Shown here in pieces: positions 27,063 to 36,600 of a DNA stretch of 64,000 nt (its first letter is position 1; every line of letters begins with the position of its first letter). The translations under genes and the position numbers were made by a program. This DNA comes from Streptomyces sp. ICC1 (GTDB lineage: Bacteria > Actinomycetota > Actinomycetes > Streptomycetales > Streptomycetaceae), in contig NZ_CP030287.1 of NCBI RefSeq assembly GCF_003287935.1, forward strand, positions 124,001-188,000. Reading direction: 5' to 3'. Below the pieces are notes generated by a model. That model was given only the letters and a program-made list of their open reading frames with translations, made no database searches and had not been told where the DNA came from.

Positions 27063-27557
27063 TCAGACGACCTGGTGGAGCCAGCGCACCGGAGCGCCCT
27101 CGCCGGCGTAGCGGAAGGGTTCGAGCTCGTCGTCCCAGGGCTTGCCGAGCAGTTTGGCGATCTCCGCCTCCAGGTCCGTCTCTCCGCGCGAGGACCGGGC
27201 GAGGGCGGCACGCAGCCGGTCCTCGGGGATCAGGATGTCGCCGTGCATTCCGGTGACGGCGTGGAAGATGCCGAGCTGCGGGGTGGAGCTGTAGCGCTCG
27301 CCCTCGGCCGTCGGGCAGGGTTCCGCGGTCACTTCGAAGCGGAGCAGGTGCCAGCCGCGCAGGGCGGAGGCGAGTTTCGATGCGGTGCCCGCCTCGGCCT
27401 GCCAGGAGAACTCGGCTCTCCAGGTGCCCGGGGAGGCGGGCTGACGGATCCAGTCGAGGTTCACCCGCACCCCGAGCACCCCCGCAACAGCCCATTCCAC
27501 GTGCGGGCAGAGCGCGCGCGGTGCGGAGTGCACGTACAGGACTCCACGTGTCGTCAC
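27063..27557 (-). CDS. DUF3145 family protein
   Basis: The 164-residue protein starts at GTG (MTTRGVLYVHSAPRAL) with GGAGG 5 bases upstream. Conserved blocks are WAVAGVLGV, LRGWHLLRFEVT, GIFHAVTGMHGDILIPEDRL and LLGKPWDDELEPFRYAG. This actinobacterial family sits beside the fab operon in Streptomyces and its function is unknown. The region just upstream is unusually AT-rich and carries TGATGTAATGTAAC-type repeats that could be its control site. Confidence 0.88.
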   Translation of the reverse strand: MTTRGVLYVHSAPRALCPHVEWAVAGVLGVRVNLDWIRQPASPGTWRAEFSWQAEAGTASKLASALRGWHLLRFEVTAEPCPTAEGERYSSTPQLGIFHAVTGMHGDILIPEDRLRAALARSSRGETDLEAEIAKLLGKPWDDELEPFRYAGEGAPVRWLHQVV

Positions 27558-27806
27558 CGGGACCTCCAGTGTGGGACGAGGTCGGGAATAAACTCCAGAA
27601 AACGGACAGTATGTGACGTGATGTAATGTAACGGAAATTATTTGACATTGCGTTGCGGGACTTGCGGCCGAAACGCCACGGGAAAAAGCTACCGTGCGCC
27701 GGGGGTCATGGTGTGACGTACGGTCGCTCCCAGGCCCGTAAACACAGAGCATTCACTCAGCAGGACGCCCCCGATGGACGCGGGGCGACGAGGAGGGACC
27801 TCCCGC

Positions 27807-28712
27807 ATGCGCACCACCGCCCCGCGCCGCCGAGCGCGCAGGACGCTTCCGGGCGCGGGCGCGACGGCCGCCCTGCTGGTCGTGGCGGCGGGTGTGCTGG
27901 GCGGGTGTTCGGCCGACGGGGCGAAGCCCGCGGGCGAACGGGGGGCGCAGGCCGCGCCCCGCTGGAACACCGCGCCCGCCTCGGTCGCCGCGGTCGGCGA
28001 CTCCATCACGCGCGGTTTCGACGCCTGTTCGGTGCTGGCCGACTGCCCGGAGGCCTCCTGGGCCACCGGTGACGACCCCGCCGTCCACTCGCTGGCCGCT
28101 CGGCTGCTCGGGGAGGCCGAGGCGCCCGCGCGCAGTTGGAACTACGCGGTGACCGGCTCCCGGATGGCCGACCTGCCGGGACAGCTGGCCTCCGCCGCCG
28201 CGCACAGGCCCGGCCTGGTCACGGTGATGGTGGGCTCGAACGACGCCTGCCGGCCGTCGGCTTCGTCGATGACCCCGGTGGCCGCCTTCCGCTCCGGGTT
28301 CGAGAAGGCGCTCGCGGACCTGCGGGCCGCCTCGCCCGCCTCGCAGGTGTACGTCTCCAGCGTCCCGGACCTCCAGCGCCTGTGGGAGCAGGGCAAGGAC
28401 GATCCGATGGTGCGCCAGGTCTGGCGGCTCGGCATCTGCCAGTCGATGCTCGCCGAACCCACCTCCGAGACCGCCGGGGCGACGGCCCGGCGCGAGCAGG
28501 TGCGGGCGCGCGTGGTCGAGTACAACGAGGTGCTGCGCGAGGTCTGCGCGAAGGACGGGCTGTGCCGCTACGACGGCGGCGCGGTCTTCCAGTACCCGTT
28601 CTCGGCGGAGCAGTTGAGCCGCTGGGACTGGTTCCACCCGGGCAAGGACGGACAGGCGCGGCTCGCGGAACTGGCGCACCGACAGGTGACCTCCGCCGAG
28701 CCCCCGCGTTGA
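27807..28712 (+). CDS. SGNH/GDSL hydrolase lipoprotein
   Basis: The 301-residue protein has a Sec-type leader ending in the lipobox VLGGCS, so it is probably anchored outside the membrane. The SGNH blocks are AAVGDSITRGFDAC (Ser), the conserved Gly in VTGSRMADL, VMVGSNDACR (Asn) and DWFHPGKDG (Asp-His). It is likely an extracellular esterase or lipase. AGGAGGGA lies 8 bases before the ATG, which decides this start over one 33 bases upstream. Confidence 0.92.
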   Translation: MRTTAPRRRARRTLPGAGATAALLVVAAGVLGGCSADGAKPAGERGAQAAPRWNTAPASVAAVGDSITRGFDACSVLADCPEASWATGDDPAVHSLAARLLGEAEAPARSWNYAVTGSRMADLPGQLASAAAHRPGLVTVMVGSNDACRPSASSMTPVAAFRSGFEKALADLRAASPASQVYVSSVPDLQRLWEQGKDDPMVRQVWRLGICQSMLAEPTSETAGATARREQVRARVVEYNEVLREVCAKDGLCRYDGGAVFQYPFSAEQLSRWDWFHPGKDGQARLAELAHRQVTSAEPPR

Positions 28713-28729
28713 CGCCGGACAGCGGACAG

Positions 28730-28763
28730 GACCGGGGGCGGGTGTCAGGGCCCGCCCCCGGTC
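28730..28763 (+). terminator. Terminator after the SGNH hydrolase
   Basis: GACCGGGGGCGGG pairs with CCCGCCCCCGGTC across an 8-base loop. Confidence 0.85.
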
Positions 28764-28802
28764 CAGCTCTTGGATCACCTCAACACGGGTGATTTCCGGC
28801 CA

Positions 28803-31256
28803 TTACAGATCGAGGGTCGCCGTCAGCCGCGTGTCGCCGTGCGCGTGGCTCGCGCGGACCTCGTAGCCGCCGCCGATCCGCTGCCAGGCGCGGGCGTCCT
28901 CGTCCCAGATCTCGAAGGCGCGCCCGGGCAGGGCGATCTCGACCTCCACGCTCTCGCCGGGCCCGGCGCTCACGCTCGCGAAGCCGGCCAGCCAGCTCGC
29001 CGGGCGCTCCACGGTGTCGGCCGTGGGGGCCAGGTAGATCTGGACGGTCTCGCGGCCCGGCCGGGCGCCGGTGTTGGTGAGGCGGACCCGCACCGCCTCC
29101 GGGGTGGCCTCCAGGGACTCGTACGCCCAGTCCGTGTAGCCGAGGCCGTGGCCGAAGGGGTAGGCGGGGGCGATCCCCTCCCGCTCGTACGCCCGGTAGC
29201 CGATGAAGAGCCCCTCTCCGTACTCCAGGCGCCCCTCGGTCGGGATGACCTCGGTGACCGGCGCGTCCGCGAACCGCGCGGGCCAGGTGGTGGGCAGCCG
29301 CCCGCCCGGCTCGGCGTCGCCGAGGAGTACGTCGGCCAGCGCGGCCCCGCCCTCCTGCCCGGGGAACCAGGTCAGCAGGACGGCGGCGACCTCCTCGCGC
29401 CACGGGAGCTCGACCGGGGAGCCGGCGTTGACGACGACCACGGTGTTCGGGTTGACCGCGGCGACGGCCCTGACCAGGTCGTCCTGGCGGCCCGGGAGGG
29501 TGAGGTCGACCCGGTCGAAGCCCTCGGACTCCACGCGCTCGGTGGTGGCGACGACCACGACGGCGGTGTCGGCCGCGCGCGCCGCCTCCACGGCCTCGTC
29601 GATGAGCTCGTCGGCGGAGCGCTGCGGGCCGAGATGGAGGAAGGAGAACATGATCGCCTTGAGGGGCAGGGCGCTCACGTCGGGGACCTGGTAGGTCAGG
29701 GAGACCTCGACGGCCTCGCCCTCGGTGAGGGTGAGGCGGGTCCGTTCGTTGGGGGCTCCGAAGAAGGCCTCGAACGGGTCGGCCTCGTTGCCCATCGACT
29801 GGACGCCCTCCCAGCGGATCTCGCCGCCGACGGCGAGGGCGAAGGCGCCGAGTCCGCGGGTGCCGAAGGCGTGCTCGCCGCTCTCGCGCGGGACGAAGGT
29901 GCCGACGACCTCGATGCTCGCCATCGTCTCGTACGCGGCGCCCTCGGGCAGGTCGTCGCCGATCCACTGGACCTGGCCGGTCGGCAGCGAGCCCGTGCCG
30001 AGGACGGCGCCGGAGGCGTCGCGGCAGATCGCGCGGAGCTCGAAGCCCTTGTCAGCGGGGGTGAGTTCGTCGCTGGGGTCGGCGCCGACGGCGAAGCGCA
30101 CCGCGCCCTCGGGGAGGGCCGCGGTCAGTCCGTCCAGCGGGGAGACGATCCGCTCGGGGAAGACGGTGGCGGAACCGCCGCCCAGCACGCGGGCGTCGCG
30201 GGCGGCGGCGCCGATGACGGCGACGGTGCGGCCGGCGGAGGTGTCGAGGGGCAGGGCCCGCTCGGTGCCGGACACGGCCTCGTTGCGGACGAGGACGAAG
30301 CCGCGGGCGGCGAGCTCGCGGGCCAGGGCCTGGCCGTCGACGGGCGCCGGGACCTCGCCGACGACGGCGGGGGCGCCCTCCAGGATGCCGACGCGGGCGG
30401 CGAGGCGCAGGACGTTGCGGACGGCCTCGTCGACGGCGGCTTCCGGCACCTCGCCGGAGCGGACGGCGTCGGCGAGCGGTGCGCCGTAGACGCAGGCGGG
30501 GCCGGGCATGACCACGTCGAGGCCGCCGAGGATGTCGCCGGTGGTGGAGCGGGCGGCCATCCAGTCGGAGACGTTGCAGCCGTCGAAGCCCCACTCGGCG
30601 CGCAGGACCTCGTTGACGAGGTGGGCGTTCTCGCTCATGTACACGCCGTTGACCCGGTTGTAGGCCGTCATGATGCCCCACGGGTGGGCGTTGGCGACGA
30701 TCGCCTCGAAGGGCGCCAGGTACAGCTCGCGCAGCGGGCGCGGGGCGATGACGCTGTCGACGGTGAACCGGTCGGTCTCGGCGTCGTTGCCGACGAAGTG
30801 CTTGACGGTGGTGCCGACCCCGCCGTCCTGGACCCCGTTCACGTAGCCGCTGCCGACGGCGCCGGTGAGGTACGGGTCCTCCGAGTAGCACTCGAAGTGG
30901 CGGCCGCCGAGCGGGGAGCGGTGCAGGTTGACGGTGGGCGCGAGGAGGACGTGGACGCCCTTGCGGCGGGCCTCCTGGGCGAGGAGGCGGCCGGCCCGGC
31001 GGGCGAGCGCCGGGTCCCAGGCGGCGGCGAGCGCGGTCGGGGAGGGCAGGGCGACGGACGGGTCGTCGGCGGTCCAGCGCACGCCGCGCACCCCGATGGG
31101 GCCGTCGGAGAAGACCAGGGAGCGCAGCCCGATCTCGGGGACGGCGGGCAGGGACCACATGTCCTGGCCGGCCAGCAGCCGGGCCTTGGTGTCGAGGTCC
31201 AGCTTGCCCAGCGCCGCCTCTACGACGTCGTTGCGGACCTGATCGGCATCGGTCAC
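28803..31256 (-). CDS. Beta-glucosidase, glycoside hydrolase family 3 with PA14
   Basis: The 817-residue protein has the GH3 barrel (LAPTVNLHRSPLGGRHFECY, TVKHFVGNDAETDR) with the nucleophile Asp in GCNVSDWMAA. The second domain, a PA14 insert around residues 390-530 and a C-terminal fibronectin-III-like domain follow. There is no signal peptide, so it hydrolyses imported oligosaccharides in the cytosol. The GTG at 31256 is chosen because GAGGAGG is 7 bases upstream; the ATG two codons earlier is only one base from that site. A TetR regulator is divergent. Confidence 0.92.
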   Translation of the reverse strand: MTDADQVRNDVVEAALGKLDLDTKARLLAGQDMWSLPAVPEIGLRSLVFSDGPIGVRGVRWTADDPSVALPSPTALAAAWDPALARRAGRLLAQEARRKGVHVLLAPTVNLHRSPLGGRHFECYSEDPYLTGAVGSGYVNGVQDGGVGTTVKHFVGNDAETDRFTVDSVIAPRPLRELYLAPFEAIVANAHPWGIMTAYNRVNGVYMSENAHLVNEVLRAEWGFDGCNVSDWMAARSTTGDILGGLDVVMPGPACVYGAPLADAVRSGEVPEAAVDEAVRNVLRLAARVGILEGAPAVVGEVPAPVDGQALARELAARGFVLVRNEAVSGTERALPLDTSAGRTVAVIGAAARDARVLGGGSATVFPERIVSPLDGLTAALPEGAVRFAVGADPSDELTPADKGFELRAICRDASGAVLGTGSLPTGQVQWIGDDLPEGAAYETMASIEVVGTFVPRESGEHAFGTRGLGAFALAVGGEIRWEGVQSMGNEADPFEAFFGAPNERTRLTLTEGEAVEVSLTYQVPDVSALPLKAIMFSFLHLGPQRSADELIDEAVEAARAADTAVVVVATTERVESEGFDRVDLTLPGRQDDLVRAVAAVNPNTVVVVNAGSPVELPWREEVAAVLLTWFPGQEGGAALADVLLGDAEPGGRLPTTWPARFADAPVTEVIPTEGRLEYGEGLFIGYRAYEREGIAPAYPFGHGLGYTDWAYESLEATPEAVRVRLTNTGARPGRETVQIYLAPTADTVERPASWLAGFASVSAGPGESVEVEIALPGRAFEIWDEDARAWQRIGGGYEVRASHAHGDTRLTATLDL

Positions 31257-31448
31257 GGCCATGCCTCCTCGTTGAGTGCGGGTAGTCGAGACGCGGGGCC
31301 GCGCGCCGGCCGTGCGGGGCGGCTGCGCGGTGCGGCTGGCTCCATCGTGGACCGTTTACCTGTAGAGCGGTAGGGTTCGTAATCTGTTCGTGATAGAAAG
31401 ATGCCGTACGGTCCTGCTGGCGGGCTGAACGGAAGGGGCGTCGCGGCG

Positions 31449-32024
31449 ATGGCCAGGGCGAGAAGTGAGGAACGGCGCGGGGAGATCGTCCGCGCGGCCG
31501 TCGAGGTCATCGCGGAGCGCGGCTACCGCGGCGCTTCACTCGGTACGGTCGCCGAGCGCGTGGGGCTGACCCAGCAGGGGCTGCTGCACTACTTCCCGAC
31601 CAAGGAGGCGCTGCTGGTCGCCGTCCTGGAGGAGCGCGACCGCTGGGACACCGGCGGCGGCAGCCGCGCCTCGGCCGGCACGTGGCGCCTGGACCTGCTG
31701 GCCTCGCTGGTGGACTACAACGCGATGCGCCCGGGCATCGTGCAGACCTTCTCCGCACTGCTCGGCGAGAGCGTCACCGACGGCCATCCCGCACGGGAGT
31801 TCTTCACCGATCGGTACGCGCAGGTGCGCGGGGAGATGGCGGCGATGCTGCGCGCCGAGTTCGGCGAGCGCCTCCCCTCGGGCCTCACCCCCGAGCAGGC
31901 GGCCCCGCTGCTGGCCGCCGTGATGGACGGCCTCCAGTACCAGTGGCTGCTCGCCCCGGAAGCCGTGGACATGCCGGCCGTCTTCCGGTCCTTCCTGACG
32001 CTCCTGCACGGACCGGCGGCCTGA
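31449..32024 (+). CDS. TetR-family regulator divergent from the GH3 gene
   Basis: The 191-residue protein has the helix-turn-helix ASLGTVAERVGLTQQGLLHYFPTKEAL and a C-terminal ligand domain. It is divergent from the beta-glucosidase with a 192-base gap, so it probably controls it. The ATG is preceded by GAAGGGG 10 bases upstream. Confidence 0.88.
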   Translation: MARARSEERRGEIVRAAVEVIAERGYRGASLGTVAERVGLTQQGLLHYFPTKEALLVAVLEERDRWDTGGGSRASAGTWRLDLLASLVDYNAMRPGIVQTFSALLGESVTDGHPAREFFTDRYAQVRGEMAAMLRAEFGERLPSGLTPEQAAPLLAAVMDGLQYQWLLAPEAVDMPAVFRSFLTLLHGPAA

Positions 32025-32059
32025 CCCGGACCCGCTCCCCGCCCCCTCGCGCCGGCTGG

Positions 32060-32065
32060 CAAGCT
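32060..32065 (+). promoter_or_regulatory. -10-like box before the nitrilase start
   Basis: CAAGCT ends 7 bases before the GTG at 32073, matching the spacing of other leaderless genes here; there is no ribosome site. Confidence 0.4.
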
Positions 32066-32072
32066 GGAGCCC

Positions 32073-32801
32073 GTGAAGATCGCCGCCGCCCAGCTGACCT
32101 GCGTCCCCGCCGACGTGCCCGCCAACGCCGCGCGCGCGGCCGCCCTCGCCGCCCGGGCCCGGGCGGAGGGCGTCGACCTGGTGGTGTTCCCCGAGCTCAC
32201 GCTGACCGGGTACGAACTGCCCGCGCTCGCCACCGACCCGGGACTGTGGCTGACCGGGCCGGACGACCCCCGGCTGGACCCCGTCCGGGCCGCCGGGACC
32301 GCCACCGCCGTCAACGTCGCGCTGCGCGGGGACGGCCCCCTGCCCCTCATCGCGACCCTGGTGCACGACGCGGCCGGCGCGCACGTGACCACGTACGCCA
32401 AGCAGCACCTCTTCCGCCACGAGCAGGAGGTCTTCGCGGCGGGGGCGGTCCCGGGCCGGTTCGAACTCGGCGGGATCCGCTTCTCCCTGGGCATCTGCTT
32501 CGACAACCACTTCGCGGACGTGCCCGGCGCGGGCGCGGCGGCCGGCTGCCGGGTGCACCTGGCGAGCTCGCTCTACGGGACGGGCGACGGCGTCGGCGAG
32601 CGCGCCTGGGTCCACCCCGGGATCGCCCGGGACCACGGCATGTACGTGGCCCTCGCCAACCACGTCGGGCCGGCGGGGCCGTGGACCGGGTGCGGGGGCG
32701 CGGCCGTGTGGGCGCCGGGGGGGGCGCTGCTGGCCGAGGCCGACGACCGCACGCCGTCCTTCGCGGTGGCGGACATCCCGGCGGAGCGGGCCAACGCCTG
32801 A
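32073..32801 (+). CDS. Carbon-nitrogen hydrolase (nitrilase superfamily)
   Basis: The 242-residue protein has the Glu-Lys-Cys catalytic triad: Glu in VVFPELTLTGYE, Lys in TYAKQHLF and Cys in LGICFDNHF. The family hydrolyses amides or nitriles. The substrate is not evident. It is probably leaderless, and is convergent with the membrane-protein operon that follows. Confidence 0.87.
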   Translation: MKIAAAQLTCVPADVPANAARAAALAARARAEGVDLVVFPELTLTGYELPALATDPGLWLTGPDDPRLDPVRAAGTATAVNVALRGDGPLPLIATLVHDAAGAHVTTYAKQHLFRHEQEVFAAGAVPGRFELGGIRFSLGICFDNHFADVPGAGAAAGCRVHLASSLYGTGDGVGERAWVHPGIARDHGMYVALANHVGPAGPWTGCGGAAVWAPGGALLAEADDRTPSFAVADIPAERANA

Positions 32802-32839
32802 CGGGCGGGCCCGCGCCGGACGGGCGGGCCCGCGCCGGA

Positions 32840-34444
32840 TCAGCGGGCCGCCGTCGCCCGCGGCTGCGCGCCGGAGCCGGCGGCCTCGTCCGGGTCCGCT
32901 CCGCCGCGGCCCGCTCCGTCCGGTTCCCCGGGCGCGCGGTCGCGCATCAGGGCGGGCACCACGAGGGCGATCGCCGCCACCGTGTACACGCCGCTCCACA
33001 GCACCCAGCCGCCGGGCGGGTTCCAGTGCGCCGAGTACGGGATCCAGGGGCCGCTGACGCCGACCGCGAAGCGCCGCAGCGCCCAGAAGAACGCCGCCGC
33101 GTTCGCCAGCGCGAGGCCGGCCACCGCGAAGCCGACCAACCGGCGCCAGGGGAAGCCCTTCTCGGGCGCCCGGCTCGCGCAGATCAGCGCCGCCATCAAC
33201 GGCAGGCCGACCGCGAAGGGCAGCAGGTAGCGGCCCTGCCAGACCATGCCGAGCGTCTCCGCCTGCGAGGCCTGGGCCACCACCGGGACCACGACGATCG
33301 CCACCAGCATGCCGATCAGCGCCACCGCCTCGCGCCCGCGGCCGTACGCCAGCCCCAGCACGGTGACCACGGCGATCACGCCGAGCCAGACCTGCCAGGT
33401 GAAGGCCGGGGCCGGGGTGTCCAGCCAGCCGAAGTAGCCGAGCATCTGGTGGACGTAGGTCTCGGTGTTCCCGAAGGTCTGCCGGGCCGCTTCCCGCATG
33501 GTGAGCGACTTGGGGACGTTGATCACCGAGTTGTCGGGGTGCGCGCGGGCCCAGAGCAGCGCACCGACCGTGGCGAGGCCGAGCAGCGCCGTCCAGATCC
33601 ACAGGGCCTTGCGGCGCAGCACCGGGCGCAGCGCGCCGCGCTCGGCCAGCAGCACCGAGAAGACGACCGCCCCGGCGAACCAGATCAGTCCGAGCGGGCG
33701 GATGTTGATGAGCACCAGGCCGCCGATGCCGACCCTGGCCAGCCTGCGGTTCAGCAGTCCCGGATCGGGCGACATGAAGATCGACAGCAGGGCGGTCCAC
33801 ACCAGGATGCCGGCGGCGATCTCACCGCCGCTGGGGTTGACCATGCCGGCCATGTACAGGGCCATGGGCGTGGCCGCGGTGAAGACGCCGAGCAGCGCGA
33901 CCGAGCGCCTGCGCGTCCACTCGGCGGCCGTGACCACGGCGCTCGCCAGCAGGGCCGAGCAGAACAGGGCCGCCATCAGGCGCATCAGGTACAGCCCGCG
34001 CGGACCGTCGACCAGCAGGCTCGGCCAGCCGGTCACCATGTAGTACGCCGGGTGGTAGCGGCCGGCCGCGGTCGGGACCTCGGCGGTCTTCTCCGAGTGG
34101 CCGAGCTTGCGGGCGCAGGACGCGGGCCGCTCCTCGTGCCAGGCGTAGCACTCGTGCTGCTTGGGCAGCTGCTTGTACCACTCCGGGAGCTTGACCCCGG
34201 TCTCGGCGAACTTCCCCTCGATGCCCGCCACCATGTGCGGGACCATCACCTCGGAGCCGTTGATCTGGCCCCGGGCGACGGCCGCCGCGCGGATGAAGTG
34301 CGCGTGCTCGTCCGGGGAGCCGCCGAGCGGGGTGGCGGCGGACCAGGAGGCCGCGAGGGTGAAGAAGAGCACGAAGGAGACAGCCCAGAGCCGCTTGGGA
34401 GTCTTGGCCGACCAGTCGGCCAGCCGCGTCAGTGCGGAGATCAT
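32840..34444 (-). CDS. DUF2142 family polytopic membrane protein
   Basis: The 534-residue protein has about eleven hydrophobic helices. A large first extracytoplasmic loop begins [21 protein letters not shown], with the acidic DEH typical of GT-C-like glycosyltransferases, and it holds two Cys. The C-terminus is Ala/Gly/Pro-rich. DUF2142 proteins are thought to transfer sugars to cell-envelope polymers from lipid carriers. It starts 13 bases after the AftA-like gene (GAAGGA before the ATG), forming a two-gene operon. Confidence 0.83.
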   Translation of the reverse strand: MISALTRLADWSAKTPKRLWAVSFVLFFTLAASWSAATPLGGSPDEHAHFIRAAAVARGQINGSEVMVPHMVAGIEGKFAETGVKLPEWYKQLPKQHECYAWHEERPASCARKLGHSEKTAEVPTAAGRYHPAYYMVTGWPSLLVDGPRGLYLMRLMAALFCSALLASAVVTAAEWTRRRSVALLGVFTAATPMALYMAGMVNPSGGEIAAGILVWTALLSIFMSPDPGLLNRRLARVGIGGLVLINIRPLGLIWFAGAVVFSVLLAERGALRPVLRRKALWIWTALLGLATVGALLWARAHPDNSVINVPKSLTMREAARQTFGNTETYVHQMLGYFGWLDTPAPAFTWQVWLGVIAVVTVLGLAYGRGREAVALIGMLVAIVVVPVVAQASQAETLGMVWQGRYLLPFAVGLPLMAALICASRAPEKGFPWRRLVGFAVAGLALANAAAFFWALRRFAVGVSGPWIPYSAHWNPPGGWVLWSGVYTVAAIALVVPALMRDRAPGEPDGAGRGGADPDEAAGSGAQPRATAAR

Positions 34445-34457
34445 GTCGTCCTTCGGG

Positions 34458-36149
34458 TCAACGGATGTAGCTCAGCCAGGACTGGTCGCCGTCCTTGGAG
34501 CACTCGTGCTTGGGGGCGAACTTCGGGCACTTGCCGTTCTGCTGGCGAACGGTGTGGGAAACCCAGGGCAGGATCCGGTACGTACCGTCCTGCGCCGGCA
34601 TGTACCGGTCGGACATCGCGGAGGACACCGTGCCGAGCAGGAGCAGCAGGGCGCAGAGGGCGCCGATCACCGCTCCCTCGCGGCCGGGGAAGCCGCCGCC
34701 CGTGACGCCGGCCCGTCCCGGCGCGGCCGGGGCGCCGTCGGCCGCTTCGGCGGTGCGCCGCTCGGCCATCCGCTGCGAGACCAGGTGGGCCACCAGGCCG
34801 CACAGGATCAGTCCGCAGTAGAGCAGCTGGTTGTTGGTGCGCGTGTACAGCTGGACCGTGTGCGTCTCGTACATGTTCTGGGCGATGTACATGCGCATCA
34901 CCCACGCGCTGATGAACATCGCGGCGATGGTGACCACCAGCGGCTTGCGCAGGCCCAGCCAGATCGCGACGCCCAGGCAGACGAAGGTCACGATGGCGAA
35001 CAGGCCGACCCCGCCGAACTCCCCGGGCGGCGGCCAGTCGCCCACCTTGCCCGGCATGTCCGTGCGCCACATCAGGTAGTACGCCGGGTCGGTGAAGTTG
35101 TCGAAGCGGAAGTTGTAGTCCTTGGTGGTCTGCCCCTCCTTGAGCATGACCATCAGGTACTTCCCCGCCACCACCATGAAGGCGGCCAGGGCGGAGCCCA
35201 TGAAGGCGGCGCCCTTGAGCCGGCCGCTCTTCCACGGGAAGTACAGCAGCGCGGCGAAGAACACGCCGCCCGCGCTCCACAGGAACCAGCCCGAGTACGT
35301 CAGGAAGAGCACCGCGAGCAGCGCGCCGAAGCCGGCGCCCTTGAGCAGCAGCGGACGCCAGTTCGCGGTGCCGCTGCGGCGCAGCGCCACGACCATGGCC
35401 ACCAGGACCGGCACGAGCACGACGAGGACCGTCTGGCTGTACGGCTTGTAGGAGTCGATCAGCGCGAAGGCCGGTACGACGCCGAAGGCGAGCGCCCGGA
35501 TCGGGCTGAGGAGCAGCCGCCAGGCGAAGTAGGTGAGCGGGCCGAAGAACGCGGCCCCGAGGATCTGGAGGTCCTTGAAGGCGTAGGCGGTGTTCCCGCC
35601 GCGGAACAGCTCGGCGTAGTAGCCGAGGGTGTAGAGCGGAGCCGGCGGGTAGACCGGGGAGCCGGAGGGCTTCCCGTTGGCCACCAGGTGGGCCCACTCG
35701 ACGATCCGGCCGCTGTCGCCGTTGAGGCCGAACATCGGCCACGGCGTGCCCTGGAGCGCGACCACCGCGCCCGCCGCGACGAAACCGCTGGCCAGACCGG
35801 CGATGCCGGCGGCGGATATCCGGGTGGCCAGATCGAAGTGGCGGCCGCCGCGGAGCTTCATCGCCAGCAGCACCAGGCCGATGAGCAGCAGGCCGAGCAG
35901 CGCGAACCGCAGCTGGATCGCGGCCAGGCCGCTGACCTGCGCGATGCGGTTCAGCGGGTTGAGTTTGAAGCCGCGCGCCAGCACGGGGAGGATGAGGGCG
36001 GCGGTGAAGGCCACGACCGCTTCGAGCAGCAGCAGCGCGCCTCGGGAGCGCAGGAGGCGGGCCGGGCCCGACTCCGATCGGGCGGGCGCCGCGGGGGCGC
36101 TCTCGGGACCCGGGCGCACGGGCGCCGACCCCTCGGTACTGACTGTCAC
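34458..36149 (-). CDS. AftA-like GT-C membrane glycosyltransferase
   Basis: The 563-residue multipass protein resembles the galactan arabinofuranosyltransferase AftA family. FGLNGDSGRIVEWAHLVANG sits in the first large loop with the acidic catalytic-type motif, and YPPAPLYTLGYYAELF and YSGWFLWSAGG follow. The C-terminal extracytoplasmic tail has Cys pairs. Streptomyces do not have mycobacterial arabinogalactan, so the acceptor is probably another wall glycopolymer. GTG start with AGGGA 9 bases upstream. Confidence 0.72.
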   Translation of the reverse strand: MTVSTEGSAPVRPGPESAPAAPARSESGPARLLRSRGALLLLEAVVAFTAALILPVLARGFKLNPLNRIAQVSGLAAIQLRFALLGLLLIGLVLLAMKLRGGRHFDLATRISAAGIAGLASGFVAAGAVVALQGTPWPMFGLNGDSGRIVEWAHLVANGKPSGSPVYPPAPLYTLGYYAELFRGGNTAYAFKDLQILGAAFFGPLTYFAWRLLLSPIRALAFGVVPAFALIDSYKPYSQTVLVVLVPVLVAMVVALRRSGTANWRPLLLKGAGFGALLAVLFLTYSGWFLWSAGGVFFAALLYFPWKSGRLKGAAFMGSALAAFMVVAGKYLMVMLKEGQTTKDYNFRFDNFTDPAYYLMWRTDMPGKVGDWPPPGEFGGVGLFAIVTFVCLGVAIWLGLRKPLVVTIAAMFISAWVMRMYIAQNMYETHTVQLYTRTNNQLLYCGLILCGLVAHLVSQRMAERRTAEAADGAPAAPGRAGVTGGGFPGREGAVIGALCALLLLLGTVSSAMSDRYMPAQDGTYRILPWVSHTVRQQNGKCPKFAPKHECSKDGDQSWLSYIR

Positions 36150-36600
36150 TTGAAGATGTCCCTACTGCTGGTCGGTCCTCGGCCCTGCGGCCGGTCGTTT
36201 CTCAGCAAGCCACTGTCCGGCTCGGGCCCCGAACGACCCGTGCTCCGGACAAGGACGCGGACTCAAGGACGGTGTGGGACAGCTTTGACTCTTGCCGCCG
36301 CACATACTATCGGGTGGCGCAGGAGGATAGCGGAGCCCCAGGGGCCCCGACTCCCACGGTGGCAACGGCCCCGGAACTCCTCGCGAAACCCGCTCCGGCG
36401 CGGCCTCGAACAGCCCCGTGACGGCCACCGGCGGGGCCTGCGGGCGCCCCGCGCCCGGTGTGCGCAAGCCGGGTCCGAGCAGCCCGCGACACGACCCCGT
36501 ACGGCCCTCAAAGCGATCTCCAGGCATCCCGCACACCCCACTTGACCTGGGATTTCACTGTTCCCGACGGTAAGATCGGGGACACGGGAAAGGGGTTCGG
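36150..36600. other. 451-bp spacer between divergent genes
   Basis: No credible protein is seen. An AT-richer island at 36283-36310 (TTTGACT ... CATACTATC) could hold promoter elements for either strand. Upstream of the methyltransferase a TTGACC (36542) and TAAGAT (36571) occur, but 23 bases apart, too far for a standard sigma-70 pair. The middle 200 bases are GC-rich and unexplained. Confidence 0.4.

Noticed and set aside
31355..31385. TTTACC-N8-GGTAGG as operator of the GH3/TetR pair
   Set aside because: The arms match over only a few bases and no second copy is present.
36283..36310. TTGACT ... TACTAT as a promoter for a small RNA in the long spacer
   Set aside because: The spacing is 14 bases, too short, and no terminator hairpin or conserved structure follows.
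31682..36545. Very long plus-strand ORFs (over 700 codons) across TetR, nitrilase and the membrane operon
   Set aside because: They run through several recognised genes in other frames and translate into Arg/Gly/Pro/Glu-rich sequence without domains.
36542..36576. TTGACC ... TAAGAT as a methyltransferase promoter
   Set aside because: The 23-base spacing is outside the usual range; I kept it only as a remark.
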